NCBI RefSeq assembly: GCF_036964665.1
Contig: NZ_JBAMDA010000001.1
Coordinates: forward strand, 434,001 to 498,000
Reading direction: 5' to 3'
Length of the DNA: 64,000 nucleotides
From: Nitrobacter sp. NHB1
Lineage (GTDB): Bacteria > Pseudomonadota > Alphaproteobacteria > Rhizobiales > Xanthobacteraceae
Positions 25,502 through 34,043 of the stretch are shown in pieces. The notes under the pieces are model-generated. The model was not told where the DNA came from and ran no database searches. It was given only the letters and a program-made list of their open reading frames with translations. The translations under genes and the position numbers were made by a program. How positions within the stretch are numbered: position 1 is the first letter of the stretch; each line of letters begins with the position of its first letter.

Positions 25502-26359
25502 CTATGTCCTGGAATCGATGGCTTGCGCCACGCGCAACGCTTGCACTGTGTCCGCCACATCATGCGTGCGGATGATGCGTGCGCCGCCTCGTGCTGCGAT
25601 CAGATGCGCGGCGAGCGAGCCGCCGAGCCGTTCCTTCGGCTCCGACGGCACCACCGTGCTGATGAAACGCTTGCGCGACGCGCCCACCAGAATCGGCAGG
25701 CCGAACGTCCGCAGTTCGTCGAGCCGGGCCAGCGCGACCATGCTCTGTTCCTGGGTTTTGCCGAAGCCGATGCCCGGATCGAGGACGATATGACCTGCGG
25801 GAATCCCGGCCTTCGCCGCGATCTCCAGCGATCGTTCGAAGAATGCCGCGATGTCCTGCATGATGTCGAGGCTGGCGTCAGCCTTGTCCCGGTTATGCAT
25901 CACGATGACGGGCGCATTGTGCGCGGCGACCACGCGCGCCATGTCCGGATCGCGCTGCAAACCCCAGACGTCGTTGGCGATCGCGGCTCCGGTCTCACAC
26001 GCCCAGGCGACGATCGACGATTTCATGCTGTCGATGGACACGGGAACGCCCAGCGCGACGGCGGCGGCCAGCACCGGCTTCAGCCGCAGCATCTCCTCGT
26101 CGTGCGAGACCGGCTGCGATCCGTAGGGGCGGGTGGATTCGGCGCCGATGTCGATGATGTCGGCCCCTTCCGCGATCATGCGGCGCGCCTGCGCCAGCGC
26201 CCGGTCGGGCGTGATGAATTGACCGCCGTCGGAGAACGAGTCGGGGGTGACGTTCAAGACCCCCATGACCGCCGGATATGGCCGCGACAGCAGCGCATGC
26301 AGCAGCGGATGACGTGCGTCATCCGTTATATGCCTGGATATGGAATCTGCCGCCGTCAT
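25502..26359 (-). CDS. dihydropteroate synthase
   Basis: The 285-residue enzyme condenses the pterin pyrophosphate with p-aminobenzoate. Signatures are VMGVLNVTPDSFSDGGQF, DIIDIGAESTRPYGSQPV, DPGIGFGKTQEQSM and LVGASRKRFISTV, all characteristic of this sulfonamide-target enzyme. The frame is open to a TTG at 26437 that overlaps the stop of the DUF4332 gene, and an ATG also lies at 26386; I chose the ATG at 26359 because the family usually starts 25-30 residues before the first motif. If the TTG is used the gene is translationally coupled to the DUF4332 gene. Confidence 0.92.
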   Translation of the reverse strand: MTAADSISRHITDDARHPLLHALLSRPYPAVMGVLNVTPDSFSDGGQFITPDRALAQARRMIAEGADIIDIGAESTRPYGSQPVSHDEEMLRLKPVLAAAVALGVPVSIDSMKSSIVAWACETGAAIANDVWGLQRDPDMARVVAAHNAPVIVMHNRDKADASLDIMQDIAAFFERSLEIAAKAGIPAGHIVLDPGIGFGKTQEQSMVALARLDELRTFGLPILVGASRKRFISTVVPSEPKERLGGSLAAHLIAARGGARIIRTHDVADTVQALRVAQAIDSRT

Positions 26360-26433
26360 GCGCTGGCTTTGCGCGGTCCCGAACATGGTGTCAAGGCGCG
26401 AAAAAGCCTCGTCGGAGACGCAGAAGGGGTGGC

Positions 26434-26841
26434 TCAATAGGTGATCTTGAGCGGAAGCTTGCGCGCTTGCGCGATCAGATCGCCGATTGATTTCTCTGAC
26501 GGCAGAACGCTGACGAACTTGCGCCTGGTGTTCACGTCTTTCATGGCCTGAGCCAGACGAGCCGGGTTACGATGCGTCAATTCCCGTACCGTGGTGACGC
26601 CGGCCGCGCGCAGCAGCTTGGTCTTGCCGTTGCCCATCCCCGGGATACGCATGTAGTCGGCGTGATTGGCCCACTCCAGCAGTTGCTGTTCGCTGAATCC
26701 GGTCTTGGCGGCGAGCGCCTTGCGGCCTTTCGAGGTGCTGGCTGCTTCAAGGTAGGCATCTGTCGTCCGGATGCCGACGGACCTCAGCTTCTTGGCGTCG
26801 ACGGCGGTCAGACCTTCGAGCTTGGCGATTGGATATGTCAT
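26434..26841 (-). CDS. DUF4332 helix-hairpin-helix protein
   Basis: The 135-residue protein contains paired helix-hairpin-helix units: LEGLTAVDAKKLRSVGIRTT at the start, RIPGMGNGKTKLLRAAGVTT in the middle and ELTHRNPARLAQAMKDVNTR after it. This is the DUF4332 arrangement, probably a DNA-binding or protein-scaffold fold with no assigned role. It has no Cys and no membrane segment. It starts five bases after the stop of the 75-residue gene upstream and its stop borders the folP frame, so it is likely the second gene of the fol transcript. Confidence 0.85.
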   Translation of the reverse strand: MTYPIAKLEGLTAVDAKKLRSVGIRTTDAYLEAASTSKGRKALAAKTGFSEQQLLEWANHADYMRIPGMGNGKTKLLRAAGVTTVRELTHRNPARLAQAMKDVNTRRKFVSVLPSEKSIGDLIAQARKLPLKITY

Positions 26842-26846
26842 GGCGT

Positions 26847-27074
26847 TCAGGAATACGAAGGTGCTTGATACGAATCGGCGAAGGTCCGGCATCCCGGAAA
26901 CGATCGCGTCCGTTCGACCGCGTTTTCCGCGCCGGCTATCGTGCCGATCAGCGATTGAATCTTGTCGGCAGGACCTTCCTTGCGCTGAAAGTCCGGGATC
27001 GTGTTGACGGTTGTTCGCGCGACAGCAGAATCGGCGCCGGCTCTCGCGGCACGCCGCTCGACCAGTTCGTTCAT
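26847..27074 (-). pseudogene. short, possibly truncated DUF2267-like protein, 75 residues
   Basis: A good ribosome-binding site (GGAGG, nine bases before ATG at 27074) opens 75 codons. The first 50 residues (MNELVERRAARAGADSAVAR, then DFQRKEGPADKIQSLIGTIAGAE) resemble the N-terminal repeat of small helical proteins that I recall as DUF2267-like in Bradyrhizobium; those continue with a Gly-rich segment and a second helical repeat. Here the sequence after residue 55 turns into RTRSFPGCRTFADSYQAPSYS, unlike the family, which suggests a frameshift and early stop. Substitutions inside the helices also look relaxed. It might still be translated as a short protein. The family name is from memory and uncertain. 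Confidence 0.45.
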
Positions 27075-27406
27075 GGTACCCCGCCTCCACCGGTTGATCG
27101 CCGGCTCATTGTTTATGATTTCATCATGAGACTCTTGCGATACGAAATACAAGCGACGAGGCAGAACAAACGACGATTGACCGTCAATCGCTTGAGGAGT
27201 GTTGCCGAGATGCAAGACCGACTGCCGGATTCATGCCAAAAACATCGCGAGTCACCCGTCATTTGCAGGGTGGAGCACAGCCGCGACTATGTCCGCGATC
27301 GTTCAGTGCGATGATTTTCGAAAGGCTCGCGGCTGTTCGCCGGTTTCAATCGGTACATAACATGAAGTAGGATGATGCTGCTCGGCGAGATCACGAAGAG
27401 GCGATC
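27075..27406. other. divergent promoter region with a 15-base palindrome
   Basis: This 330-base region separates the fol-side operon (minus) from the HerA-like gene (plus) and must hold both promoters. The only strong feature is the perfect dyad GATTGAC-C-GTCAATC at 27175-27189, with 7-bp arms, of the size of a repressor site. No other gene is convincing. Confidence 0.5.
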
Positions 27407-28975
27407 ATGGCGAAAACGGCGACCGGGATCGGCGATACCGATCAAGGTATTTTCATCGGCAAAGGCGAGCAGCCGGCGTGGCTGACGCTAGGTCTCGCCA
27501 ATCGGCACGGTCTTGTCACCGGCGCCACGGGAACCGGAAAAACCGTGTCGCTCCAGGTGATGGCGGAAGGATTTTCTCGCGCGGGAGTGCCGGTATTCGC
27601 CGCAGATATCAAGGGCGACCTGTCCGGTATCTCGGAGCCCGGCGAAGCCAAGGATTCCATACTCAAGCGCGCCAAGGATATGGGCCTTGCCTTCCAGCCC
27701 GATCAATTTTCGACCATTTTTTGGGATGTTTTCGGCGAGCAGGGCCATCCGGTGCGCGCGACCGTCTCGGAAATGGGTCCGCTGCTGCTGTCCCGCATGA
27801 TGGATCTGAACGACGTTCAGGAGGGTGTGCTCAACATCGCCTTCCGGGTGGCGGACGAACAGGGACTGCTGCTGCTCGACATGAAGGACCTTCGGGCCAT
27901 CCTCGCCTTTATCGCCGAACACGCCGCCGACCTGACGACGCAATACGGCAATGTCTCGAAACAGACCGTGGGGACTATCCAGCGCCAGCTTCTGGTGCTG
28001 GAAAACCAGGGCGGCGACAAGTTTTTCGGCGAGCCCGCGCTGTCGCTGACGGATTTCATGCGCACCGATCGCGACGGCCGCGGCATGGTCAATATTCTTG
28101 TCGCCGACAAACTGATGCAGAGTCCGAAGCTCTATGCGACATTCCTGCTGTGGATGTTGTCGGAGCTGTTCGAGCAGTTGCCCGAGGTCGGCGACCCGCC
28201 GAAACCGAAGCTGGTGTTCTTTTTCGACGAGGCTCATCTTCTGTTCAACGACGCGCCCAAGGCGCTGATGGACAAGATCGAGCAGGTCGTGCGTCTGATC
28301 CGCTCAAAGGGGGTCGGAGTTTATTTCGTCACCCAGAACCCGATCGATGTCCCGGACAAGGTGCTGGGCCAGCTCGGCAACCGGGTGCAGCATGCGCTGC
28401 GCGCATTCACGCCGCGCGACCAGAAGGCGGTCGCGGCGGCGGCGCAGACGTTCCGGCCAAACCCCAAGCTGAACACGGCGCAGGTCATTACCGAACTCGG
28501 CAAGGGCGAGGCCTTGGTGTCGTTCCTGGAAGGCAACGGTACGCCGGCCGTGGTCGAACGCGTGATGGTGCGGCCGCCGTCTGCGCGGATCGGCCCGATC
28601 ACCGCGGAAGAGCGCAAGACCATCATGGACGGCAGTCCGGTGAAGGGAAAATACGACACCGCGATCGATTCCGAGTCCGCTTACGAGATGCTTCAGAAGC
28701 GCGTCGAGGGGACCGCGGCGACCGCCGATGCACCGGCGGAAGGCGGAATTCTCGGTCAGATCGGATCGATCGTCGGCGCCGTGTTCGGGACCAATACGCC
28801 GCGCGGCAGGATGTCGACGGGACAGGTGATCGCGCGCAGCGTCACGCGCTCCGTTACCAACAAAGTGGTCGGAGGGATCGTCGCCGATCTCGGCAAGTCG
28901 GTCGGCGGCTCGCTCGGCGGCTCGGTCGGGCGGGCGCTGGTGCGCGGCGCGCTCGGGGGATTGCTGCGGCGATAA
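27407..28975 (+). CDS. HerA-like ATPase (DUF853 family)
   Basis: The 522-residue protein is an FtsK/HerA-clade ATPase with Walker [21 protein letters not shown] and Walker [17 protein letters not shown], followed by the sensor region [36 protein letters not shown]. These mark the bacterial DUF853 branch, often annotated as helicase HerA-like. The last 80 residues are Gly/Ser/Val-rich ([19 protein letters not shown]) and low in complexity, as usual for the family. No nuclease partner (NurA) is nearby, so a role in end resection is not supported. Start ATG with GAAGAGG upstream. Confidence 0.9.
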   Translation: MAKTATGIGDTDQGIFIGKGEQPAWLTLGLANRHGLVTGATGTGKTVSLQVMAEGFSRAGVPVFAADIKGDLSGISEPGEAKDSILKRAKDMGLAFQPDQFSTIFWDVFGEQGHPVRATVSEMGPLLLSRMMDLNDVQEGVLNIAFRVADEQGLLLLDMKDLRAILAFIAEHAADLTTQYGNVSKQTVGTIQRQLLVLENQGGDKFFGEPALSLTDFMRTDRDGRGMVNILVADKLMQSPKLYATFLLWMLSELFEQLPEVGDPPKPKLVFFFDEAHLLFNDAPKALMDKIEQVVRLIRSKGVGVYFVTQNPIDVPDKVLGQLGNRVQHALRAFTPRDQKAVAAAAQTFRPNPKLNTAQVITELGKGEALVSFLEGNGTPAVVERVMVRPPSARIGPITAEERKTIMDGSPVKGKYDTAIDSESAYEMLQKRVEGTAATADAPAEGGILGQIGSIVGAVFGTNTPRGRMSTGQVIARSVTRSVTNKVVGGIVADLGKSVGGSLGGSVGRALVRGALGGLLRR

Positions 28976-29104
28976 CGCGCTGGGCGGCGATGCTCTCCTT
29001 CGCGCCCTCTGCGGCATTGCCGACAGAGGAACGGTTTGCAGCCGGAGCCGCTTCTGATAACGCAAGGCGCGTGCCGAAGATGCCGCCGCGTCGACAACGG
29101 AAAA

Positions 29105-30400
29105 ATGCTCGTGCTGAGATGGCCATCGTTCCGGCGTCCGCTGGATGTCCTGTTTCTTTTGGCCTGTATTCTGCTGACCGCCGATGTTCTGGTCCCCGAG
29201 ATCTGGGGACACGGCAAGACCAAGGACTATTCGCTGTGGTACTGGGCCGGTCAGCAAGTCCTGCACGGCGGCGATCTGTATCCGCAAGGGCCGCACGACG
29301 GCTTTGCCTTCCTTTACCCGCCGCTGTCGGCCATCCTGCTCGCGATACCGAGCTATTTCGGAAAAATTCCGCTGTATCTCGGTCTGTGCCTTCTCAATGC
29401 CGTCGCATGGTGGATGACGGCACAACTCTCCAACGCCATGACCGGATCGGGCAGAAGGCCTGATCCCTGGCTTGAGGCCCTGCCGGGCCTTGTGACGATC
29501 ACCTTCGTCTTCGACATGTTCGATCTCGGGCAGCCCAATCTGGTTCTTCTCGCCATGATGCTGCTCGGCTTCCTGTGGCTCTGGCAGGGGCGCGCATGGC
29601 TGTCGGGAAGCATGTTTGCGCTCGCGGCCGCCATCAAGGTCTTTCCCGTCGCCGTGCTGCCCTACCTGTTATGGCGCCGCCGATGGGCCAGCGCGGCCAG
29701 CATGGTCGCGTTCCTGGGCATTCTCCTGTTTCTGGCGCCGGCTCCGATCCGCGGCTTCGAGCGCAACGTCTCGGAGTTGACAACGTGGTATCGCGGCATG
29801 GTCGGATCGAACTCGGAGCAGGGGTTCGGGCAGCGCGACGCCCAGAACTGGTCCTGGGTCAATCAGTCGATCATCGCCGTCACGCATCGGTTGGTGCGCC
29901 CGGTCAATTACAACCAGATCGATCCCGCCAAGCCGGCGCAGTACATGAACCTCGCCGATCTCGACTACAAGACCGCGAACGCCGTCGTTCTGGCCGTCTT
30001 TGCCGCGATCGGGCTGGGCTTTATCGTCATCATTCCGGCACGATCGAAAATGACGCCGAGATCGACCGCCGAGGAAGTCGGAATTCTGTTCTGCCTGATG
30101 ACGATCGCCTCGCCGCTGGCGCGGCAGTATTACTTCGTGTGGCTGTTCTTTCCGATAACGGTGCTGTTTCAGCGTTCCGCTTTCGACCTCCGGCCGAAGG
30201 CGCGGGCGATTTCGCGCTGGGCACTGGGCGCATCGTTTGCACTGATGGCGCTGTCGCTGCCGGTGTTTCCGAAAATTCTTCAAGCCGTCGGAAATAATCT
30301 CGTGGCGACGTTCGTTATGATCGCCGCGCTGGCGTGGCACATCCGTCACCCGTCACCGGCGACCGATCCGCATTCGACCGCGCCGCCCGAAAGAATCTGA
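29105..30400 (+). CDS. glycosyltransferase 87-like integral membrane protein
   Basis: The 431-residue protein has ten or so membrane helices and the layout of the GT87/DUF2029 family, polyprenyl-phosphate-sugar-dependent glycosyltransferases best known from mycobacterial mannosyltransferases. Family-like elements are DYSLWYWAGQQVLHGGDLYP, FAFLYPPLSAILLAIPSY, GQPNLVLLAMMLLGFLWLW, AAIKVFPVAVLPYLLWRRRW and NWSWVNQSIIA. The Asp of the first extracytoplasmic loop would be catalytic. I start at ATG 29105, since the upstream frame has unlikely composition. It follows the HerA-like gene by 129 bases. Acceptor unknown. Confidence 0.82.
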   Translation: MLVLRWPSFRRPLDVLFLLACILLTADVLVPEIWGHGKTKDYSLWYWAGQQVLHGGDLYPQGPHDGFAFLYPPLSAILLAIPSYFGKIPLYLGLCLLNAVAWWMTAQLSNAMTGSGRRPDPWLEALPGLVTITFVFDMFDLGQPNLVLLAMMLLGFLWLWQGRAWLSGSMFALAAAIKVFPVAVLPYLLWRRRWASAASMVAFLGILLFLAPAPIRGFERNVSELTTWYRGMVGSNSEQGFGQRDAQNWSWVNQSIIAVTHRLVRPVNYNQIDPAKPAQYMNLADLDYKTANAVVLAVFAAIGLGFIVIIPARSKMTPRSTAEEVGILFCLMTIASPLARQYYFVWLFFPITVLFQRSAFDLRPKARAISRWALGASFALMALSLPVFPKILQAVGNNLVATFVMIAALAWHIRHPSPATDPHSTAPPERI

Positions 30401-30435
30401 GGGGTTGTCCGATCCGTAACTTCAGGGAAAACCAA

Positions 30436-31842
30436 ATGTCCGGCACATCACAACTGCAAACGGTCCTCGACCACATCGACGCCGATTTCGACAACAGCCT
30501 GGAGCGGCTGTTCGCGTTGCTGCGCATCAAATCGATCTCCGCCGATCCGGCATTCGCCGGGGATTGCAAGGCGGCGGCCGATCATCTCGCCGCCGATATC
30601 GCGACGCTGAAATTTGCCGCCGAGGTCCGCCCGACGGCGGGCCATCCCGCGATCGTCGCCAAAAGCGACGGCAACACCGGATCGCGGCCGCACGTCCTGT
30701 TCTATGGCCACTACGACGTTCAGCCGGTCGATCCGCTGAATTTGTGGACCCGTCCGCCGTTCGAACCGGTGGTTACGAACCATGCCGACGGCCGCAAGAT
30801 CATCGTGGCGCGCGGGGCGGAAGACGACAAGGGCCAGTTGATGACGTTCGTCGAAGCCTGCCGCGCCTGGATGTCGGTGGCGGGTTCGTTGCCGCTGGAC
30901 GTGACGATCCTGATCGAGGGTGAGGAGGAGGTCGGCTCGAAAAACTTCGTGCCGTTCCTCGAACAGAACAAGAAGGATCTTGCCGCGGATTTCGCGCTGG
31001 TGTGCGATACCAGCATGTGGGATCCCGATACGCCGGCGATCACCACGTCGCTGCGCGGACTGGTCTATGAGGAAGTGGTCATCAAGGCCGCGAACCGCGA
31101 CCTGCATTCCGGCATTTTCGGCGGCGGCGCGCAAAACCCGATCCGGGTGCTGACCCGGATTCTCGGCAGCCTCCATGACGACAACGGCCGTATCGCGCTT
31201 CCCGGCTTCTACGATGGCGTGAAGGATTTGCCGGCCGATATCCGCGCCCAGTGGGCGAAGCTCGATCTGACGCCGGACAGGTTCCTGAAGCCGATCGGAC
31301 TTTCGCTCCCCGCCGGTGAAAAGGACCGTCTGCTGATCGAGCAGGTGTTGTCGCGGCCGGCCTGCGACATCAACGGGATCGTCGGCGGCTATACCGGCGA
31401 GGGCTCCAAGACCGTGATTCCGGCTCAGGCATCGGCCAAGGTCTCGTTCCGCCTCGTCGAAGGTCAGGAGCCCAACAAGGTCCGCGCCGCCTTCCGTGCC
31501 TTTGTGAAGCAGCGCGTGCCGGCGGACTGCTCGGTCGAGTTTCTCGATCACGCGGGCGCGCCCGCGATTGCGCTCGACTGGAACATGAAGCCGCTGGCCG
31601 CCGCGAAGCGGGCGTTGACCGAGGAATGGAACAAGGAGACGCTGCTGATCGGCTGCGGCGCGTCGATTCCGATCGTCGCCGATTTCAAGACCACGCTGGG
31701 TCTGGACACCGTGCTGGTCGGCTTCGGCCTTGACGACGACAACATCCATTCGCCGAACGAGAAGTACGACCTGAAGAGTTTTCACAAGGGCATCCGGTCG
31801 TGGGCGCGGATCCTCGTGGCGCTCGCGGAGGCACCGCGCTGA
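30436..31842 (+). CDS. M20-family dipeptidase / metallopeptidase
   Basis: The 468-residue protein is a zinc M20 peptidase of the dipeptidase branch. Metal ligands are visible in VLFYGHYDVQPVDP (His and Asp), ARGAEDDKGQ (Asp), TILIEGEEEVGS (catalytic Glu pair), and a final His in DDDNIHSPNEKYDL. The lid domain has the NRDLHSGIFGGGAQNP segment. Such enzymes hydrolyse dipeptides or short peptides in the cytoplasm. It starts at ATG 30436 with AGGGAA upstream, 35 bases after the membrane protein gene, so the two may share a transcript. Confidence 0.92.
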   Translation: MSGTSQLQTVLDHIDADFDNSLERLFALLRIKSISADPAFAGDCKAAADHLAADIATLKFAAEVRPTAGHPAIVAKSDGNTGSRPHVLFYGHYDVQPVDPLNLWTRPPFEPVVTNHADGRKIIVARGAEDDKGQLMTFVEACRAWMSVAGSLPLDVTILIEGEEEVGSKNFVPFLEQNKKDLAADFALVCDTSMWDPDTPAITTSLRGLVYEEVVIKAANRDLHSGIFGGGAQNPIRVLTRILGSLHDDNGRIALPGFYDGVKDLPADIRAQWAKLDLTPDRFLKPIGLSLPAGEKDRLLIEQVLSRPACDINGIVGGYTGEGSKTVIPAQASAKVSFRLVEGQEPNKVRAAFRAFVKQRVPADCSVEFLDHAGAPAIALDWNMKPLAAAKRALTEEWNKETLLIGCGASIPIVADFKTTLGLDTVLVGFGLDDDNIHSPNEKYDLKSFHKGIRSWARILVALAEAPR

Positions 31843-31866
31843 AGCGATCCTCACGCTCACATGAAA

Positions 31867-31890
31867 ACGCCGCCCGGAATTGGGCGGCGT
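31867..31890. terminator. strong hairpin after the M20 peptidase gene
   Basis: A perfect 9-bp stem (ACGCCGCCC / GGGCGGCGT) with a GGAATT loop lies 25 bases past the peptidase stop. The plus strand has no T-run after it, whereas the minus strand reads TTTTCAT after the stem. It may stop plus-strand transcription weakly, or transcription arriving from the other side. Confidence 0.6.
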
Positions 31891-32058
31891 CTGGATTCGC
31901 TATGTAGAGGGTGATGGCGCGAGCCTACACCAATTCCGCGGTCGGGCAAGTTCGAGCGGGTTGCGGTCTCGGCTACCAGCTTTAGCGTTCCGAGACGAAT
32001 TCGCGACTGGCGAGGCGTACGTTATGACGCTATCGTCACTGGGGGGCGGAGCTTACGA

Positions 32059-32961
32059 ATGAATGTGCTTTTAGTCGTCGTCGGGATCGGTGTGTTCGTG
32101 GCCGGTCTGGTGACGGTCGCCTTCGGGATCCCGGTCAAGGAGTTCAGCTTCGGCGATACCCTGATTATGTCCGGCGCGGTGGTTTCCTGCACCGGCCTGA
32201 TCATGGTCAGCCTGTCGCTTGTCGTCCGCGAATTGCGGGCGGTCGCAGACCGGCTGCGCTTCGCAGCCGAGGCCGCTGATCGCGGCGGTGATCATCGCGG
32301 CGGTGATCTCCGTGTGCCGATTCCGCCGGGCAGGGGCATCGAGGACACCCACCCGCCGCTGTGGGATGCCGATCGCGCCGCGCCTGGCGCGGCAAGCGAT
32401 CCGACAGGTACGCCTTCCGTTCGGTCGCCGCCCTGGCAAGTGGAAACGTTCACCCGCGATCGCGCCGCTGCCGTCCCGGATGTTGCAGCGCCTGAGCCTC
32501 CGGAATCCTCCGATGCGCCGTCACCGCTGAAACCGCGCCGCAATCTCCTGTTCGCGTCCTCCATGAGGAAGGAGCGCGAGCGCGCGATGGCGGAACGATC
32601 GGGTCTCGCCGGCTTGTCTCCGCCTGCGCCTGCGACACACGCTCCGGACCTCGAAGGGCCCCGGCCGCCATCATTCGACGATCCCTGGCCGCGGTCCGAG
32701 CGATCGCGCCCGGAGCCGGGCCGCGCGTCGTCCGTGGCTTCGTCTGCCAGGGCAAGAATCGAGCGAACGTCCGGCTTTCATGGCCAGAGCGCTTCCGCGG
32801 TCACGGTGATGAGATCCGGCGTTGTCGACGGGATGGCCTATTCGCTCTATTCCGACGGTACGATCGAGGCGCAACTGCCGGAGGGCATGATGCGATTCGC
32901 ATCGATCGATCAATTGCGCGCGCATCTGGATCAGGGCCCCGACCGGTCATCTCCGAAATAA
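32059..32961 (+). CDS. hypothetical membrane protein with long disordered cytoplasmic part
   Basis: The 300-residue protein has two membrane helices at the N-terminus (LLVVVGIGVFVAGLVTVAFG and TLIMSGAVVSCTGLIMVSLSLVVREL) and a long Pro/Ser/Arg/Asp-rich region of about 150 residues. A small ordered C-terminal module follows: VTVMRSGVVDGMAYSLYSDGTIEAQLPEGMMRFASIDQLRAHLDQG. The last part, a beta-rich unit ending in a helix, is seen in alphaproteobacterial membrane proteins of unknown function. I do not recognise the family. It lies 116 bases before mucR on the same strand. Confidence 0.75.
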   Translation: MNVLLVVVGIGVFVAGLVTVAFGIPVKEFSFGDTLIMSGAVVSCTGLIMVSLSLVVRELRAVADRLRFAAEAADRGGDHRGGDLRVPIPPGRGIEDTHPPLWDADRAAPGAASDPTGTPSVRSPPWQVETFTRDRAAAVPDVAAPEPPESSDAPSPLKPRRNLLFASSMRKERERAMAERSGLAGLSPPAPATHAPDLEGPRPPSFDDPWPRSERSRPEPGRASSVASSARARIERTSGFHGQSASAVTVMRSGVVDGMAYSLYSDGTIEAQLPEGMMRFASIDQLRAHLDQGPDRSSPK

Positions 32962-33089
32962 ACCCCGCACATGCGCGTGTCGTTCTTGTCATGCCGGCAG
33001 CAATCCGCTCATACTTGCCATGTAAAGGCAGATTCTGAGCGCTATTCCGAGCGTATCGATGCTGCTTTACGATCCGGAAGATTGAGATC

Positions 33090-33503
33090 ATGAGCGATAC
33101 AGCGGGCAAGAGTTTTCTCGACCTCACGGCGGAGATCGTATCGGCCTATCTCAGCAACAACACGACGCCGGCATCGGAAATCCCGGCGCTGATCAGCCAG
33201 GTGCACGCCGCCCTGACGCGCGTGTCTTCCGGCCGGGGCGAAACACCGGCAGAACCGGCCAAACCCGCCGTGTCCGTCAAGAAATCGATGACCGCCGACT
33301 ACCTGATCTGCCTGGAGGACGGGAAGCGTTTCAAATCGCTCAAGCGCCATCTGCGGACGCAGTACAACATGAGCCCCGAGCAATATCGGGACAAATGGAA
33401 GCTTCCAGCGGACTATCCCATGGTGGCCCCGAACTACGCGGTAACGCGATCCCAACTGGCCAAAAACATGGGCCTCGGCCAGCAGCGCCGGCGGCGAAAA
33501 TAA
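33090..33503 (+). CDS. MucR/Ros-family transcriptional regulator
   Basis: The 137-residue protein matches MucR, which silences AT-rich promoters in alphaproteobacteria and controls exopolysaccharide, motility and cell-cycle genes. The C-terminal domain reads DYLICLEDGKRFKSLKRHLRTQYNMSPEQYRDKWKLP. It has a single Cys with Asp following, as in the MucR/Ros forms with altered or missing zinc ligands, rather than a Cys2His2 finger. The N-terminal half (AEIVSAYLSNNTTPASEIPALI) is the oligomerisation region. The AT-rich stretch directly after the gene (33520-33660) contains an inverted repeat and could be a target. Confidence 0.93.
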   Translation: MSDTAGKSFLDLTAEIVSAYLSNNTTPASEIPALISQVHAALTRVSSGRGETPAEPAKPAVSVKKSMTADYLICLEDGKRFKSLKRHLRTQYNMSPEQYRDKWKLPADYPMVAPNYAVTRSQLAKNMGLGQQRRRRK

Positions 33504-33526
33504 CGCCAAGGGCTTTCCGGCGTCCA

Positions 33527-33647
33527 ATTTTAGGAATAATATCCGAGAACGAGCGGCGGATGTCTCTGCCTGATCCTTCTTTATCTTGAAAAATGCTATC
33601 CCCGGGATAGAAAGAGCCTCTAGGATATATGATTATATTCCTAAAAT
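33527..33647. promoter_or_regulatory. AT-rich inverted repeat and palindrome between mucR and the DnaA-like gene
   Basis: ATTTTAGGAATA at 33527-33538 and its exact inverse TATTCCTAAAAT at 33636-33647 border a strikingly AT-rich stretch. Inside lies CTATCCC-C-GGGATAG (33596-33610). Extra matching bases (ATATCC / GGATAT) follow the left arm and precede the right. The layout resembles a binding region for a silencer such as MucR, encoded by the gene just before. The downstream gene starts at 33660, so the right arm sits at its ribosome-binding region. Confidence 0.5.
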
Positions 33648-33659
33648 GGGGCTGCTTCC

Positions 33660-34043
33660 ATGCTTCTGACCTCACTGTCCACGTCGCCCGCAACCATCCG
33701 GCGGTCGCCAACCTCGGCGAAACGAATCTGTCACGGCATCGCGGGGCTGGTGGCCGACGAATTCGGGCTCGATGCCGCGACGGTGATGGCGTCCACTCGC
33801 GGCGCCCCGCGCGCCGCATACGCCCGGCAGGTCGCCATGTATCTGGCGCATGTCGGTTTTGCGCTGAGTTTCGAGGCGATCGGCCGCGCTTTCGACCGCG
33901 ACCGCACCACGGTCTCCCACGCCTGCCGCGTGGTTGAAGACAGCCGCGATGACGCAAGACTGGACCGCCGGCTCGCGGTGCTCGAAACAACGTGCGTAGC
34001 TTCCGGTGAACGCCTCGATGGAACGCCCGATGTCGGCGTCTGA
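33660..34043 (+). CDS. DnaA domain IV-like DNA-binding protein
   Basis: The 127-residue protein contains the C-terminal DNA-binding domain of DnaA without the ATPase domain: VADEFGLDAATVMASTRG, ARQVAMYLAHVGFALSFEAIGRAFDRDRTTVSHACRVVE. The TTVSHA segment corresponds to the DHTTVxHA helix that reads DnaA boxes. It is therefore a stand-alone reader of DnaA-like sequences or a derived transcription factor. Its stop overlaps the start of the DUF6456 gene by 14-38 bases, depending on start choice. I recall this pair in Bradyrhizobium relatives. Its function is not known. Confidence 0.82.
   Translation: MLLTSLSTSPATIRRSPTSAKRICHGIAGLVADEFGLDAATVMASTRGAPRAAYARQVAMYLAHVGFALSFEAIGRAFDRDRTTVSHACRVVEDSRDDARLDRRLAVLETTCVASGERLDGTPDVGV

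Noticed and set aside
30448-31860. 470-codon minus-strand frame opposite the M20 peptidase
   Set aside because: Antisense to a clearly coding gene, composition rich in Arg, Gly and His, and no recognisable domain.
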